From positions 196,011-260,010 of the forward strand of contig NZ_LMSJ01000059.1 of assembly GCF_001428105.1 (NCBI RefSeq): 64,000 nt of DNA, read 5' to 3'. This document shows, piece after piece, positions 44,101 through 53,900 of the stretch; within the stretch, counting starts at the first letter, position 1; the number at the start of each line of letters is the position of its first letter. Below the pieces are notes generated by a model, which worked only from the letters and a program-made list of their open reading frames with translations, searched no databases and was not told the DNA's origin. Position numbers and translations under genes: made by a program. Source of the DNA: Paenibacillus sp. Soil766 (GTDB lineage Bacteria > Bacillota > Bacilli > Paenibacillales > NBRC-103111).

Positions 44101-44964
44101 TTAAAAAGGTCTTTCCAATGAAATACGACCCATTTTTCCTGCTCTCAGATCACGAATGATAATGAGGGATGCTTTGTCCAAATCGACTTTCCCCCCGCTT
44201 ACAATAGCGCCGCGCTTACGCCCAATCGCTTCCATGACCTTCACCATTTCTTGAATGTTATCCATGTCTTCCGGTAGTTCCTGAACACCAAAGCGTTCCT
44301 GGATACCAGCTCCATAATGCTGAACCATATATTTTATCGTAAATAAAGCTACTTCATCTAAATGCAGAAGCTCTTCCTTGATAGCCCCAGTTGCAGCCAA
44401 ACGCATGCCAACCAACTGGTCTTCAAATTTAGGCCACAAAATCCCCGGTGTATCGAGCAGATCCATCTCGGTGCCAACCTTGATCCATTGCTGACCTTTG
44501 GTCACACCTGGCTTATCACCAGTCGCAGCAATCTTCTTACCTGCCAACTGATTAATAAGCGTGGACTTACCGACATTTGGAATCCCAACAATGAGCGCTC
44601 TAATTGCACGAGGATTAATTCCTTTACGCAGCATCGTCTCAATTTTATGAGCCCAAAGCTGTTTAACGCGAGGTAAAATCTCTTTGACATGCGTTCCGTT
44701 CGCAGCGTCAATTGGCAAGGCAGGTAAGCCTTGATCTCCAAAATATTTCACCCATTCTGCCGTCACTTGCGGATCAGCCAGATCGTTTTTGTTGAGCAAT
44801 ACGAGACGCGGCTTGCCTTTTAATATCTCATCAACCATCGGGTTCCGGCTGGAAAGCGGGATTCGGGCATCCAAGAGCTCAATCACGACGTCAATCAGTT
44901 TAAGCTTTTCCTCGATCTGTCTGCGAGCCTTGGTCATGTGACCGGGAAACCATTGAATGGTCAT
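44101..44964 (-). CDS. rbgA: 50S ribosome assembly GTPase RbgA (YlqF)
   Basis: 287 residues, a circularly permuted GTPase: G4 LLNKNDLADP precedes G1 GIPNVGKSTLINQLAGKK and G3 DTPG. The start TIQWFPGHMTKARRQI is the family signature. It completes 50S subunit maturation. The C-terminal anticodon-like region carries KRGAIVSGGKVDLDKAS. Ribosome site GAGGTG. Confidence 0.96.
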   Translation of the reverse strand: MTIQWFPGHMTKARRQIEEKLKLIDVVIELLDARIPLSSRNPMVDEILKGKPRLVLLNKNDLADPQVTAEWVKYFGDQGLPALPIDAANGTHVKEILPRVKQLWAHKIETMLRKGINPRAIRALIVGIPNVGKSTLINQLAGKKIAATGDKPGVTKGQQWIKVGTEMDLLDTPGILWPKFEDQLVGMRLAATGAIKEELLHLDEVALFTIKYMVQHYGAGIQERFGVQELPEDMDNIQEMVKVMEAIGRKRGAIVSGGKVDLDKASLIIIRDLRAGKMGRISLERPF

Positions 44965-44975
44965 TTCTCTTCACC

Positions 44976-45587
44976 TCAAAAATGTATGAAACTAATTTTC
45001 TTCACCGGCCAGAATATCACTTCTGCACGGCCTACGATTTTATTGTACGGCACAAAGCCAACACTTTTCGTACGACTATCTTTGGAATTCGGACGATTGT
45101 CACCCATGGCAAAAATCTCGCCTTCCGGCACTTTCGTTTCCGGGAAATCCAGTAATGTATTGTAAGGATGTCCGTCTTTAACAGCTTGATCAATGGCAGC
45201 TTGGATAAAAGGCTGCGCCAGTTCTTCACCGTTAATGTACACCTTGTCCCCAACTACCTTCACGGTTTCTCCAGGCAGGGCGATAACACGCTTAATATAA
45301 TCTTTGCCTTCAGGTGCGTGGAAAACGATGACTTCGCCTCGCTTCGGATCACGAATATCGTACACAATTTTATTGACAATCAATCGCTCTCCCGTAAAGA
45401 AATTCGGATGCATCGAATCTCCATCAACAATAAATGGGGAGAAGAGGAACCAACGAATAATAATAACAAGTACACCTGCAATTACTAGCGCTTTAATCCA
45501 TTCCCACGTTTCACTTTTTGTTTGCACGGTCTTTGCTGGAGTAGCACTGATCGGCTGATTGGGTTGCATTTGATCGTTATGTTCCAT
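44976..45587 (-). CDS. lepB: type I signal peptidase
   Basis: 203 residues. One N-terminal membrane anchor (about 32-52), catalytic Ser in VDGDSMHPNFF and Lys in DYIKRVIALPGETV, then GDNRPNSKDSRTKSVGFVP. It cleaves Sec/Tat signal peptides at the outer face. It has its own candidate -10 TATAAT (45625-45630) after the rplS terminator. The GTG one codon upstream is an alternative start. Confidence 0.96.
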   Translation of the reverse strand: MEHNDQMQPNQPISATPAKTVQTKSETWEWIKALVIAGVLVIIIRWFLFSPFIVDGDSMHPNFFTGERLIVNKIVYDIRDPKRGEVIVFHAPEGKDYIKRVIALPGETVKVVGDKVYINGEELAQPFIQAAIDQAVKDGHPYNTLLDFPETKVPEGEIFAMGDNRPNSKDSRTKSVGFVPYNKIVGRAEVIFWPVKKISFIHF

Positions 45588-45643
45588 CACTGACGGCCTC
45601 TCTTCCAGTTTTGGTATGATCTCTATTATATCCTATTATGTAC

Positions 45644-45682
45644 AGAAAAAATGAAAAGGAGACTTGACTGAACAAGCCCCCC
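45644..45682 (-). terminator. intrinsic terminator after rplS
   Basis: Minus strand GGGGGCTTG pairs with CAAGTCTCC (two G-U pairs) around TTCAGT, followed by TTTTCATTTTTTC. It ends the rplS transcript before lepB. Confidence 0.78.
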
Positions 45683-45688
45683 ATTTTA

Positions 45689-46030
45689 CTATCGAATTTC
45701 TTTAATTCTTGCTGCTTTACCGCGAAGACCACGCAGATAATAAAGTTTCGCACGACGAACTTTACCACGGCGAGCCACTTCAATCTTGTCAATCTTCGGA
45801 GAATGGAATGGGAAAGTTCTTTCCACACCCACACCGTAAGAAATTTTACGAACTGTAAACGTTTCGCTGATTCCACCGCCGTGGCGTTTAATAACAACAC
45901 CTTCGAACAGCTGAATACGCTCACGTGTACCCTCGATAACTTTTACGTGTACTTTAAGTGTGTCTCCTGGACGGAAATTAGGAATATCCGTACGGAGTTG
46001 CTCTTTCGTAATCTCTTGAATAAGATTCAT
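45689..46030 (-). CDS. rplS: 50S ribosomal protein L19
   Basis: 113 residues. Motifs FRPGDTLKVHVKVIEGTRER, FTVRKISYGVGVERTFPFHS and the basic C-terminus RGKVRRAKLYYLRGLRGKAA are L19. It lies at the interface of the subunits. The gene follows trmD but has its own promoter and a structured leader. Ribosome site AAGGAGGGAG. Confidence 0.98.
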   Translation of the reverse strand: MNLIQEITKEQLRTDIPNFRPGDTLKVHVKVIEGTRERIQLFEGVVIKRHGGGISETFTVRKISYGVGVERTFPFHSPKIDKIEVARRGKVRRAKLYYLRGLRGKAARIKEIR

Positions 46031-46138
46031 AGTTGACTCCCTCCTTCCACACAGGTGTTCATTCCGCTAATTGTTAGTACATCTAAGTTGTTATGCGTAG
46101 AGGACCACCAGACTCGAACTGTTGAAAAAATCACAACA
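46031..46138 (-). ncRNA. candidate structured L19 (rplS) leader
   Basis: Between the rplS promoter and the start codon the minus-strand RNA has a hairpin CTGTTG...CAACAG (46115-46135), a GC-rich GGTGG...CCACC-like segment and a small CTAA-CAA-TTAG stem before AAGGAGGGAG. Low-GC Gram-positives have an autoregulatory L19 leader. I cannot align it to the family model, so the assignment rests on position and visible stems. Confidence 0.42.
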
Positions 46139-46144
46139 GAATAT

Positions 46145-46173
46145 ATAATATCATAGTCCCAAGATTAATTCAA
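46145..46173 (-). promoter_or_regulatory. SigA promoter for rplS
   Basis: TTGAAT (46168-46173), 17-base spacer, TATTAT (46145-46150), with TGA before the -10 (extended). It gives rplS a separate transcript from trmD. Confidence 0.65.
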
Positions 46174-46207
46174 TAGAGAAGATTTTGCAGACTTAACTAT
46201 TTTGTTC

Positions 46208-46957
46208 TTATTTTTCCTTTTTCCATTCAGCCACCCATAGCTTTTCCTCTTTGGACAATATTCTGCCCTCAAGCAAATCTGGCCGACGTTCTAAGGTCCG
46301 GATGAGCGACTCTTTGTTCCGCCATTTTTTCACATTGGCATGGTGACCAGATAAAAGCATCTCAGGAACTTCCCAATCTCTGAACTTGGCGGGGCGTGTG
46401 TAATGCGGATACTCAAGTAGTCCTGTCGAGAAAGAATCCGTCACAGCGGACATCTCATTCCCAAGCACACCAGGTAGAAGCCTCACTACGCTGTCTATAA
46501 CGACCATAGCAGGTATTTCACCGCCGGTCAGTACATAATCACCAACAGACAACTCGTCCGTCACCAGGTACTGCCTAATCCGTTCATCATAACCCTCATA
46601 GTGTCCACAAATAAACACCAGATGCTCTTCGCCGGCCAGCTCTTCCGCTTTCTTTTGAGTGAAGGTCTCTCCCTGTGGACATAACAGGATGACCCGCGGC
46701 TTTACTGCTTCGCCTTCAGCTGTTTGATGCGTTGGCAAATCTTCGACGGCACCAAAAATCGGCTCTGGCTTGAGCACCATGCCCCCGCCGCCGCCATAAG
46801 GGTAATCGTCAACTGTATTATGCTTGTTCGTGGAATAGTCCCGGAAATTAACCGTACTGAGCGAAACGATTCCTTTATCACGTGCTTTCCCTAAAATACT
46901 AGAAGAGAACACGCCCTCAAACATTTCTGGGAATAAGGTTAAGACATCAACTCTCAT
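46208..46957 (-). CDS. trmD: tRNA (guanine37-N1)-methyltransferase TrmD
   Basis: 249 residues, a SPOUT-family enzyme: RVDVLTLFPEMFEGVFSSSI, PYGGGGGMVLKPEPIF, FICGHYEGYDERIRQYLV and the trefoil knot segment DYVLTGGEIPAMVVIDSVVR LLPGVLGNE-like end. It methylates G37 of tRNAs with SAM. Its ATG overlaps the rimM stop by four bases. Confidence 0.97.
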   Translation of the reverse strand: MRVDVLTLFPEMFEGVFSSSILGKARDKGIVSLSTVNFRDYSTNKHNTVDDYPYGGGGGMVLKPEPIFGAVEDLPTHQTAEGEAVKPRVILLCPQGETFTQKKAEELAGEEHLVFICGHYEGYDERIRQYLVTDELSVGDYVLTGGEIPAMVVIDSVVRLLPGVLGNEMSAVTDSFSTGLLEYPHYTRPAKFRDWEVPEMLLSGHHANVKKWRNKESLIRTLERRPDLLEGRILSKEEKLWVAEWKKEK

Positions 46958-47469
46958 TCCAATAATCCTTCCATCAGATGAATCCGAATTGTTTTGTTCG
47001 GAATATCCACTTTTAGAATGACATCATCTATCACGGGAAGTAATAGCTGCTTGCCTTTAGGTAAAGAAACCACCCAGACATCATTGGCTCCTGGTGTTAG
47101 TATTTCAGAGATCAGTCCCAGCTCTTGTTCATCTTCTGTAACGACTTTACAGCCGATGATTTCTTGATAATAATACTCTCCCTCTTCGAGCGGCTGTTGA
47201 TTTTTAGCTTCAATTTTGAGCAGGGAGCCTTTAAATTTCTCAACATCATTAATATTCGAGAATTGACTGAACAAGACAATAAATACGTTTTTATGTAAGC
47301 GGGACGTTTTCACTGTCACCGGCGTTTGCTTATTTTGAGAGTCTACAATAATCAATGAATTTCCCACATCGAACCGTTCTGGAAAATCTGTTTCAGGCAC
47401 GATTTTTAACTCTCCACGAATCCCGTGGCTATTTACGACTTTCCCAACCGTCACTAATTTCTCTGTCAT
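46954..47469 (-). CDS. rimM: ribosome maturation factor RimM
   Basis: 171 residues from ATG 47469, which gives the family start TEKLVTVGKVVNSHGIRGEL; a GTG seven codons upstream (47490) also has a good site (AAGG with nine-base spacing), while GGAGG is fourteen bases from the ATG, so the start is uncertain. Contains the PRC-barrel half (LGLISEILTPGANDVWVVSL). RimM aids 30S head assembly with S19. Confidence 0.93.
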   Translation of the reverse strand: MTEKLVTVGKVVNSHGIRGELKIVPETDFPERFDVGNSLIIVDSQNKQTPVTVKTSRLHKNVFIVLFSQFSNINDVEKFKGSLLKIEAKNQQPLEEGEYYYQEIIGCKVVTEDEQELGLISEILTPGANDVWVVSLPKGKQLLLPVIDDVILKVDIPNKTIRIHLMEGLLE

Positions 47470-47515
47470 ATGCGCTTGCCCAACCTCCACATTAAATTAC
47501 CTTCTTTTCATATGC

Positions 47516-47545
47516 GAAAAAAGGCTAGGAATTGAATCCTAACCT
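47516..47545 (-). terminator. intrinsic terminator between khpA and rimM
   Basis: Minus strand AGGTTAGGA pairs with TCCTAGCCT around TTCAAT, followed by six T. Because rimM-trmD lie downstream in the same direction it may be partial. Confidence 0.72.
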
Positions 47546-47551
47546 CATTTC

Positions 47552-47782
47552 TTATGAAACGATTTCAACGGCTACCCGTTTCGTTTCTTTCACAGCTGCC
47601 GACGTGACAACCGTACGGAGCGATTTCGCAATCTTGCCTTGCTTGCCAATCACTTTACCGACATCGTCGGGATGAACAGAAAGCCTGTACTCGATCTTGT
47701 CCTCTTTCTCCACCACAGCGACACGTACCTCTTCCGGATGATCGACAAGAGCCTTAGCAATAACGGTGATAAGATCCTTCAT
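47552..47782 (-). CDS. khpA: KH-domain RNA-binding protein KhpA (YlqC)
   Basis: 76 residues with one KH domain (YRLSVHPDDVGKVIGKQGKI, the GKQGK loop corresponding to GxxG, then AKSLRTVVTSAAV). KhpA works with KhpB in cell elongation and RNA binding in Gram-positives. Located between rpsP and rimM, the standard position. Confidence 0.95.
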   Translation of the reverse strand: MKDLITVIAKALVDHPEEVRVAVVEKEDKIEYRLSVHPDDVGKVIGKQGKIAKSLRTVVTSAAVKETKRVAVEIVS

Positions 47783-47808
47783 GAACCCACCCTCCGAAAG
47801 ATAACAGA

Positions 47809-48081
47809 TTACTTCTGTAATTTCAGCTCGTGAAACTTAGTCATCAAACCTGCTTTTGAGAACAGGCTGCGAACTGTATCGGACGGTTGAGCGCCAGTTT
47901 GAAGCCATTTAAGCGCTTTTTCCTCATCAAGAACCACAGCTGCTGGTTCAGCAATTGGATTATAAGTACCGATTTCTTCGATAAAACGACCATCACGCGG
48001 GGAACGGGAATCCGAAACCACGACACGGTAGAAAGGAGCTTTATGAGCGCCTACACGTTTAAGACGAATACGTACTGCCAT
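47809..48081 (-). CDS. rpsP: 30S ribosomal protein S16
   Basis: 90 residues. AVRIRLKRVGAHKAPFYRVV and DSRSPRDGRFIEEIGTYNPI are the S16 signature. Ribosome site AGGAGGTG. First gene after ffh. Confidence 0.98.
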   Translation of the reverse strand: MAVRIRLKRVGAHKAPFYRVVVSDSRSPRDGRFIEEIGTYNPIAEPAAVVLDEEKALKWLQTGAQPSDTVRSLFSKAGLMTKFHELKLQK

Positions 48082-48118
48082 TGAAAAATCACCTCCTACT
48101 TAGAATAAACACCATTAT

Positions 48119-49477
48119 TTAAAAGGGGAATTTGAATCCCTTGCCTAACTTCTTCATGCCTTTGGCACCTTTCGGTCCCATCATACCCGAGAATTGCTTC
48201 ATCATCTTGCGCATATCATCAAATTGCTTGATGAAACGATTGACTTCCTGCACCGTATTCCCGCTCCCTGCTGCAATCCGCTTACGACGATTTGCATTTA
48301 GCAGCTCAGGCTTACGCTTCTCTTCGGTTGTCATGGATTTCACAATAGCTTCAACGCGAGCCATTTGCTTCTCATCCACCTTCATGTCTTTCATACCTTT
48401 AATCTTGTTCGCACCAGGCAGCATATCAAGAATTTGGTCAAGCGGCCCCATCTTCTTCACTTGCTCCATTTGCTCAATGAAATCCTCGAAGGTAAATTCG
48501 GCGTTGCGCATCTTGCGCTCCATCTCTTTCGCCTTATCCATATCGATACCAGCTTGCGCCTTCTCGATTAAGGAGAGCATATCGCCCATGCCGAGAATTC
48601 TTGATGCCATTCGGTCAGGGTAAAATGGCTCTAAAGCATCCATTTTCTCGCCGCTGGCTACGAATTTAATCGGACAACCTGTTACCGCCTTGACGGATAA
48701 CGCAGCACCACCGCGTGTATCTCCATCTAGTTTGGTTAACACAACACCGGATAATTCAAGCTGTTGATGGAAGCTTTCTGCAACATTGACTGCATCTTGC
48801 CCTGTCATCGCATCGACAACTAGCAAAATCTCATCTGGACTCGTAGCTTCACGAACATTCTTGAGCTCGTCCATGAGGTTCTCATCAATATGCAAGCGAC
48901 CTGCGGTATCGATAATCACGTAGTCATTGCCGTTATCCTTCGCGTGTTGAAGACCCGCTTTGGCAATCTCGACAGGGTTTACTTTATCCCCTAGTGAGAA
49001 CACCGGCACTTTCAGTTGTTCACCCAGCACTTCCAACTGCTTAATCGCCGCGGGACGATAAATATCACACGCAACAAGAAGCGGTCGGTGGTTCTGTTTC
49101 ATCAACATTTTAGCTAATTTACCAGAGGTCGTTGTTTTACCAGCCCCTTGTAAACCCGCCATCATAATAACCGTTGGCGGTCGATTCGAACGAGCTAGCT
49201 TACTTTGTGTACCACCCATTAGGGCTGTAAGCTCTTTGTTCACGATATCGATAACAACCATGCCCGGTGTGAAAGATTTCAGAACTTCTTGTCCGATCGC
49301 TTGCTCTTTCACTTTCGCAATAAAGTCTTTCACAACTTTAAAGTTAACGTCCGCTTCAAGCAGTGCCAATCGTACCTCGCGAAGCGCTTCGCCTACATCC
49401 TCTTCCGTCAGCTTACCTTTGCTTCTCAGCTTGCCGAACACATTCTGCAATCGGTTTGCTAATCCTTCAAATGCCAT
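48119..49477 (-). CDS. ffh: signal recognition particle protein Ffh
   Basis: 452 residues from ATG 49477 after AGGAGGTG; a GTG three codons earlier lies too close to it. N domain AFEGLANRLQNVFGKLRSKG, G domain with Walker A GLQGAGKTTTSGKLAKML, DTAGRLHID, TKLDGDTRGGAALS, and a Met-rich M domain that binds SRP RNA and signal sequences (KQFDDMRKMMKQFSGMM). Coupled upstream to ylxM. The SRP RNA gene is not in the window. Confidence 0.97.
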   Translation of the reverse strand: MAFEGLANRLQNVFGKLRSKGKLTEEDVGEALREVRLALLEADVNFKVVKDFIAKVKEQAIGQEVLKSFTPGMVVIDIVNKELTALMGGTQSKLARSNRPPTVIMMAGLQGAGKTTTSGKLAKMLMKQNHRPLLVACDIYRPAAIKQLEVLGEQLKVPVFSLGDKVNPVEIAKAGLQHAKDNGNDYVIIDTAGRLHIDENLMDELKNVREATSPDEILLVVDAMTGQDAVNVAESFHQQLELSGVVLTKLDGDTRGGAALSVKAVTGCPIKFVASGEKMDALEPFYPDRMASRILGMGDMLSLIEKAQAGIDMDKAKEMERKMRNAEFTFEDFIEQMEQVKKMGPLDQILDMLPGANKIKGMKDMKVDEKQMARVEAIVKSMTTEEKRKPELLNANRRKRIAAGSGNTVQEVNRFIKQFDDMRKMMKQFSGMMGPKGAKGMKKLGKGFKFPF

Positions 49478-49507
49478 GCGCTTCACCTCCTGCTTCTAAC
49501 TAAGGTT

Positions 49508-49858
49508 TCAATCCATGCCTACTATTGTATCAAAAAGCTCTGTCACTTTCCTCTTTAGCGCCGGATCACAATCACTCAATCCAACAACTAAGTCTTGACG
49601 CAGCTTCATGCGTTGTTCGTGCTTATGTAACAGCTTTAACTTACTCTCATATTCGTGAAGTGTCAATTCCGCACGTTTGATATGCTCATAGACCGCTTGG
49701 CGGCTGATCGTGAAGTTCTCAGCAATCTCCCCGAGGGAGTAATCATCATGGAAGTACAGTTCAAGAAATGTTCGCTGCTTATCGGTCAACAATGGTTCAT
49801 AGAAATCAAACAGCAGGTTAATGCGATTCGTTTTCTCCAACATAGGATCGACAGTCAT
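49508..49858 (-). CDS. ylxM: YlxM-family HTH regulator of SRP genes
   Basis: 116 residues, UPF0122: LLFDFYEPLLTDKQRTFLEL, YFHDDYSLGEIAENFTISRQ, AVYEHIKRAELTLHEYE is a sigma-region-4-like HTH. It precedes ffh in all bacilli and may modulate SRP. It has its own strong promoter directly after ftsY. Confidence 0.95.
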   Translation of the reverse strand: MTVDPMLEKTNRINLLFDFYEPLLTDKQRTFLELYFHDDYSLGEIAENFTISRQAVYEHIKRAELTLHEYESKLKLLHKHEQRMKLRQDLVVGLSDCDPALKRKVTELFDTIVGMD

Positions 49859-49907
49859 AATCTACCTCCGTAAAGGTTGCACACTTGACAGCAGCACAAC
49901 AGAACCT

Positions 49908-49936
49908 ATCATACTGAATTCCAAGATGATTGTCAA
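49908..49936 (-). promoter_or_regulatory. SigA promoter for ylxM-ffh-rpsP
   Basis: TTGACA (49931-49936, perfect), 17-base spacer, TATGAT (49908-49913, one mismatch), just after the ftsY stop. It makes ylxM-ffh a separate transcription unit. Confidence 0.68.
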
Positions 49937-49939
49937 GCA

Positions 49940-50929
49940 TTATACCTTGTCAGTATTTTCACCAATCCATTTACCAAATAGCGCATGCACAAATTGCTCA
50001 GAATCGAACGCTTGGAGATCATCCATTTTCTCACCGAGCCCTACAAACTTAACCGGCAGTGAGAGTTCCTGACGGATCGCCACGACGATCCCGCCCTTTG
50101 CTGTTCCATCTAATTTGGACAATACCAAGCCCGTCAAACCTGTTTTATCACCGAATAGCTTAGCTTGACTAAGAGCATTTTGACCAGTCGTAGCATCCAG
50201 AACAAGGATAACTTCGTGGGGAGCATCCGGTACTTCACGTTGGATTACACGATAAATCTTGTTAAGCTCCTCCATCAAATTCACTTTGTTCTGCAGACGC
50301 CCCGCCGTATCACATAAAAGAATATCAACACCACGCGTTTTGGCCGCCTGTACAGCATCGTACATAACCGCGGCAGGATCTGCGCCAGATTGTTGCTTAA
50401 TCACATCAACGCCTACACGCTCGCCCCAAGTCTCAAGCTGCTCAATGGCGCCGGCACGGAACGTATCTCCAGCAGCCATCAACACCTTCTTCCCTTGCGA
50501 TTTGAACATGTGAGCCATTTTGCCGATCGTGGTCGTTTTACCTACGCCGTTAACACCAACGAATAAGATGACTGTTAAGCCATTGGGATTGATGTTCAGT
50601 CCCGCATCTGCATCACCTTTTAGCAGCTCAATCAGTTTTTCCGAAAGGATCGGTTGAAGCTCGGCTGGATCTTCAATTTTACGTTTTTTAACCTCTGCAC
50701 GAAGCTCATCAATCAATTTCAGAACTGTATTCACACCAACGTCAGCGCCAATTAGGATTTCTTCCAGTTCTTCGTAAAAATCTTCATCTATCTTCTTGCG
50801 ACGGCTAAATAAATCATCAACACGGTTCACGAACGCATCACGCGTTTTCGTTAGGCCTTCTTTAAATTTATTCGTTACCGCCTCGGCTTTGCCTGAGATA
50901 CTTTCTTTCAATCGTTTAAAAAAACTCAT
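49940..50929 (-). CDS. ftsY: SRP receptor FtsY
   Basis: 329 residues with NG domains: FVNRVDDLFSRRKKIDEDFY, Walker A FVGVNGVGKTTTIGKMAHMF, DTAGRLQNKVNLMEEL and the closing SKLDGTAKGGIVVAI, GLGEKMDDLQAFD. The acidic A domain is short, normal for Gram-positives. It follows smc. Confidence 0.97.
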   Translation of the reverse strand: MSFFKRLKESISGKAEAVTNKFKEGLTKTRDAFVNRVDDLFSRRKKIDEDFYEELEEILIGADVGVNTVLKLIDELRAEVKKRKIEDPAELQPILSEKLIELLKGDADAGLNINPNGLTVILFVGVNGVGKTTTIGKMAHMFKSQGKKVLMAAGDTFRAGAIEQLETWGERVGVDVIKQQSGADPAAVMYDAVQAAKTRGVDILLCDTAGRLQNKVNLMEELNKIYRVIQREVPDAPHEVILVLDATTGQNALSQAKLFGDKTGLTGLVLSKLDGTAKGGIVVAIRQELSLPVKFVGLGEKMDDLQAFDSEQFVHALFGKWIGENTDKV

Positions 50930-50962
50930 AGTTCCTCCTGTTATTTATCCTATAATTTCACC

Positions 50963-53900
50963 CTAAGAAGCTGTCATCGTCGCTTCCTCATCCTCTAAAC
51001 GGACAGAAACAAGCTTAGAAACCCCGCCTTCTTGCATGGTGACGCCATACAACACATCCGCTTCTTCCATCGTACCTTTCCGATGTGTCACAACGATAAA
51101 TTGCGTCATCTCCGAGAACTCCCGTAAATATTCGGCAAAACGAGATACGTTCGCCTCATCTAACGCCGCTTCTACTTCATCCAGTACGCAGAATGGCACT
51201 GGTTTTACACGAATAATTGAGAACAAGAGCGCAATCGCAGTCAATGCACGTTCGCCACCGGATAGCAATTGCAGGTTTTGCAGCTTTTTGCCTGGCGGCT
51301 GAGCCACAATCTCAATGCCTGTGTCAAGCATGTTCTCAGGCTCCGACAGAATTAAATCTGCGCGACCGCCACCGAACAGCTTTGCAAATACGACTCCAAA
51401 ATGGGAGCGAATCGCATCGAACGTCGTTTTAAAGCGTTTGGACATCTCCTGATCCATCTCCCGAATGACCTGATACAAGGTCGTTTTCGCTTCGATCAGA
51501 TCATCCTTCTGCGAACTCAAGAAGTCGAAGCGTTCAGATACTCGCGCGTACTCCTCAATCGCACCAAGGTTCACATCACCTAGAGATGCTATTTCTCGTT
51601 TCAACTCACGCACTTTAGTCTGTGTACCCTGAATATCCTCTGGTACGGGGTAACGCATTTTTGCCAGCTCATAGCTAAGCTCATATTCCTCAGCAAGCTT
51701 TTTGAGCAGATTCTCAAGCTCCACATCAAGACGGGTCACACGGACCTCGGTTTGATGGAGATTTTCTTCTACTTGCTTCAGCTGGATACGCTGTGTACGT
51801 GTCTCATTCTCGCCGTGTTCGAGCTTTTGTAACCAGTCCATACGCTCGGCACGCTTGAACTCAATACTTTCGGAGCACTGCTGCTTCTTCAGCTTCAAAT
51901 CATTTAATAGCTCAATTTGCAGTACTGTTTCTTGTTCAAGTGTGGCCATATCACTCTCTAACTGAGTTAACAGACCGCGATTGACCTCTATCTCACGGTC
52001 CACATCACCTAGATCTTGTTGCAAACGTCTTTGTTGGTCTTGAAGGGATTGCTTCTCTTGTGAAGTTGAGGCCACTTTCACCTTCAAATCCGTCAGTTGG
52101 CTTTGCAGCTCTTCTTTTTGGGATTCACTTGCCTTACGTGAGCTCTCGGCATCACGAATCGCTTGTTGAAGAGAAGCTTCTTCTTCTTGAAGCTGCGCGA
52201 GAGTTGCTTCGCTTTCTACCTTCTTGCGGCCAAAGTCAGTTCGTTCTCCCATTAGCGCGCCTCTGTCTTGGCTATCCAACGTCAGCTGTTCTTCGACTGT
52301 ACGGCTTTCCGATTCCAGCGGATTTAATTCCGCGCGAATTTGCTGCTCCGTAATCCGTTGTTGCTCACCTAATAGCCGCAGCTGTTCAACCTTTAACATT
52401 TCATCGGTAATCTCACGCTTCAATGAGCTGGATTGACTTCGCAAACCGCTGAGCTGCCCGTCAGAAGTGGCAATTTCAGCATCGAGTTCTTCAATTTGAC
52501 GTTGACGGCCTAATAAATTCGTGGACTTCTTCTGTAAGCTTCCGCCCGTCATGGAACCACCAGGGTTAACAACGTCTCCCTCAAGCGTCACGACACGGTA
52601 GCGATATTGTGCTTTGGCCGCGATATGATTGGCATCTTCCAGACTCTCAGCAATGACGACATTCCCTAATAAACTGGAGAATATATTCGTATATGTCGAA
52701 TCGAAAGAAACGAGATCAACAGCGATCCCTACAAAGCCTTTAGAGGCCTTCAACGTCTGACTCTCATGTTCAGATATCGAGCGTCCGCGAATGACATTCA
52801 TGGGCAGGAACGTAGCTCGTCCCATTTGACGACGCTTCAGGAAAGCAATCGCTTCTCGGCCATCAGCTTCCGTCTCGACGACGATATTTTGCAAGGCTCC
52901 GCCTAAGGCTGTTTCTATGGCTACTTCCACATTGGCGGGAACTTTGACAAGCTCAGCAACCGCTCCGCGAATACCACGCAGATCTTTGCGTGTTTTCGCT
53001 TTAAGCACTTCCTTAACACCTTGTTGGAAGCCATCGTAATCATTGGCCATTTCTTTCATGGTGTCGCGGCGGGAAATTAACGAATCGAGCTTTTGCTCCC
53101 ATTTCCGCACCATCGTCTGCGCTTCATCCAGCAACCCTTGCTTACTCTTTAACGCTTGGGTTAATTGAACATATTCTTGCCTTGCACGCTCAATGTCTCC
53201 AACCGTTTCTTGCAATTTGGTTGAAAGCTCCTGCTTACGGCGCGTAATACTTTCCCGTTGATCCGCCCATTTCTGACGTTCCTCATCAAGTCTTTCCAAT
53301 CGACGTCCAATGCTTTCGATTTGCTGCTCGGCGTAGCGAATTTCATTGCGAGACTGTGCCATACGGTTGAGTGTTTCCAACAACTCACCCTTCAACTGAT
53401 CTTCAGGCGAAGAACTGATTCCTCCGCTTACTCCTTGCAAGCGCTGCTCTTCCGCAGTCAGCTTCGCTTGGAATTCGAACAACTGCGCACCGATTTGGAT
53501 GATTTTATCACGCTGTTCGCTCAAATCTGCTTCTTTATCCACCTTACGCTGCTCTTGCATAGCAATTGCGGTGCTAAGTTGCTGATGATTTGTCACATAG
53601 TTCTTCTTCCGTTCTTTGAGAACCTCACCGTGACCCTCACACTTCTCGAACTCTTCACTCAGACCCAACAGACTCTCTTGCAGCGTTTCTAGTTCCTCTT
53701 CCAGCCTGCGCGTTTCTAGGCGATGCTTTTCCAAATGCGCATCATGTTTGCTTACAATTGTAGACAATTCTGTTTGCTCTTTCGTTAACTTCTCCAGCAA
53801 CTGCGTAGCGTCATTCCATGCTACATAGATCTGATCAATCTGATGAACATACATCGAGATCTCACTGCTCTTGAGCGTTTCTTTCAATTCTTTAAAACGA

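Noticed and set aside
7114..50929. Possible gene duplication repeat between flhF, ffh and ftsY
   Set aside because: Their shared GxxGxGKTTT motifs reflect the common SRP GTPase fold; they are ancient paralogues, not a local duplication.
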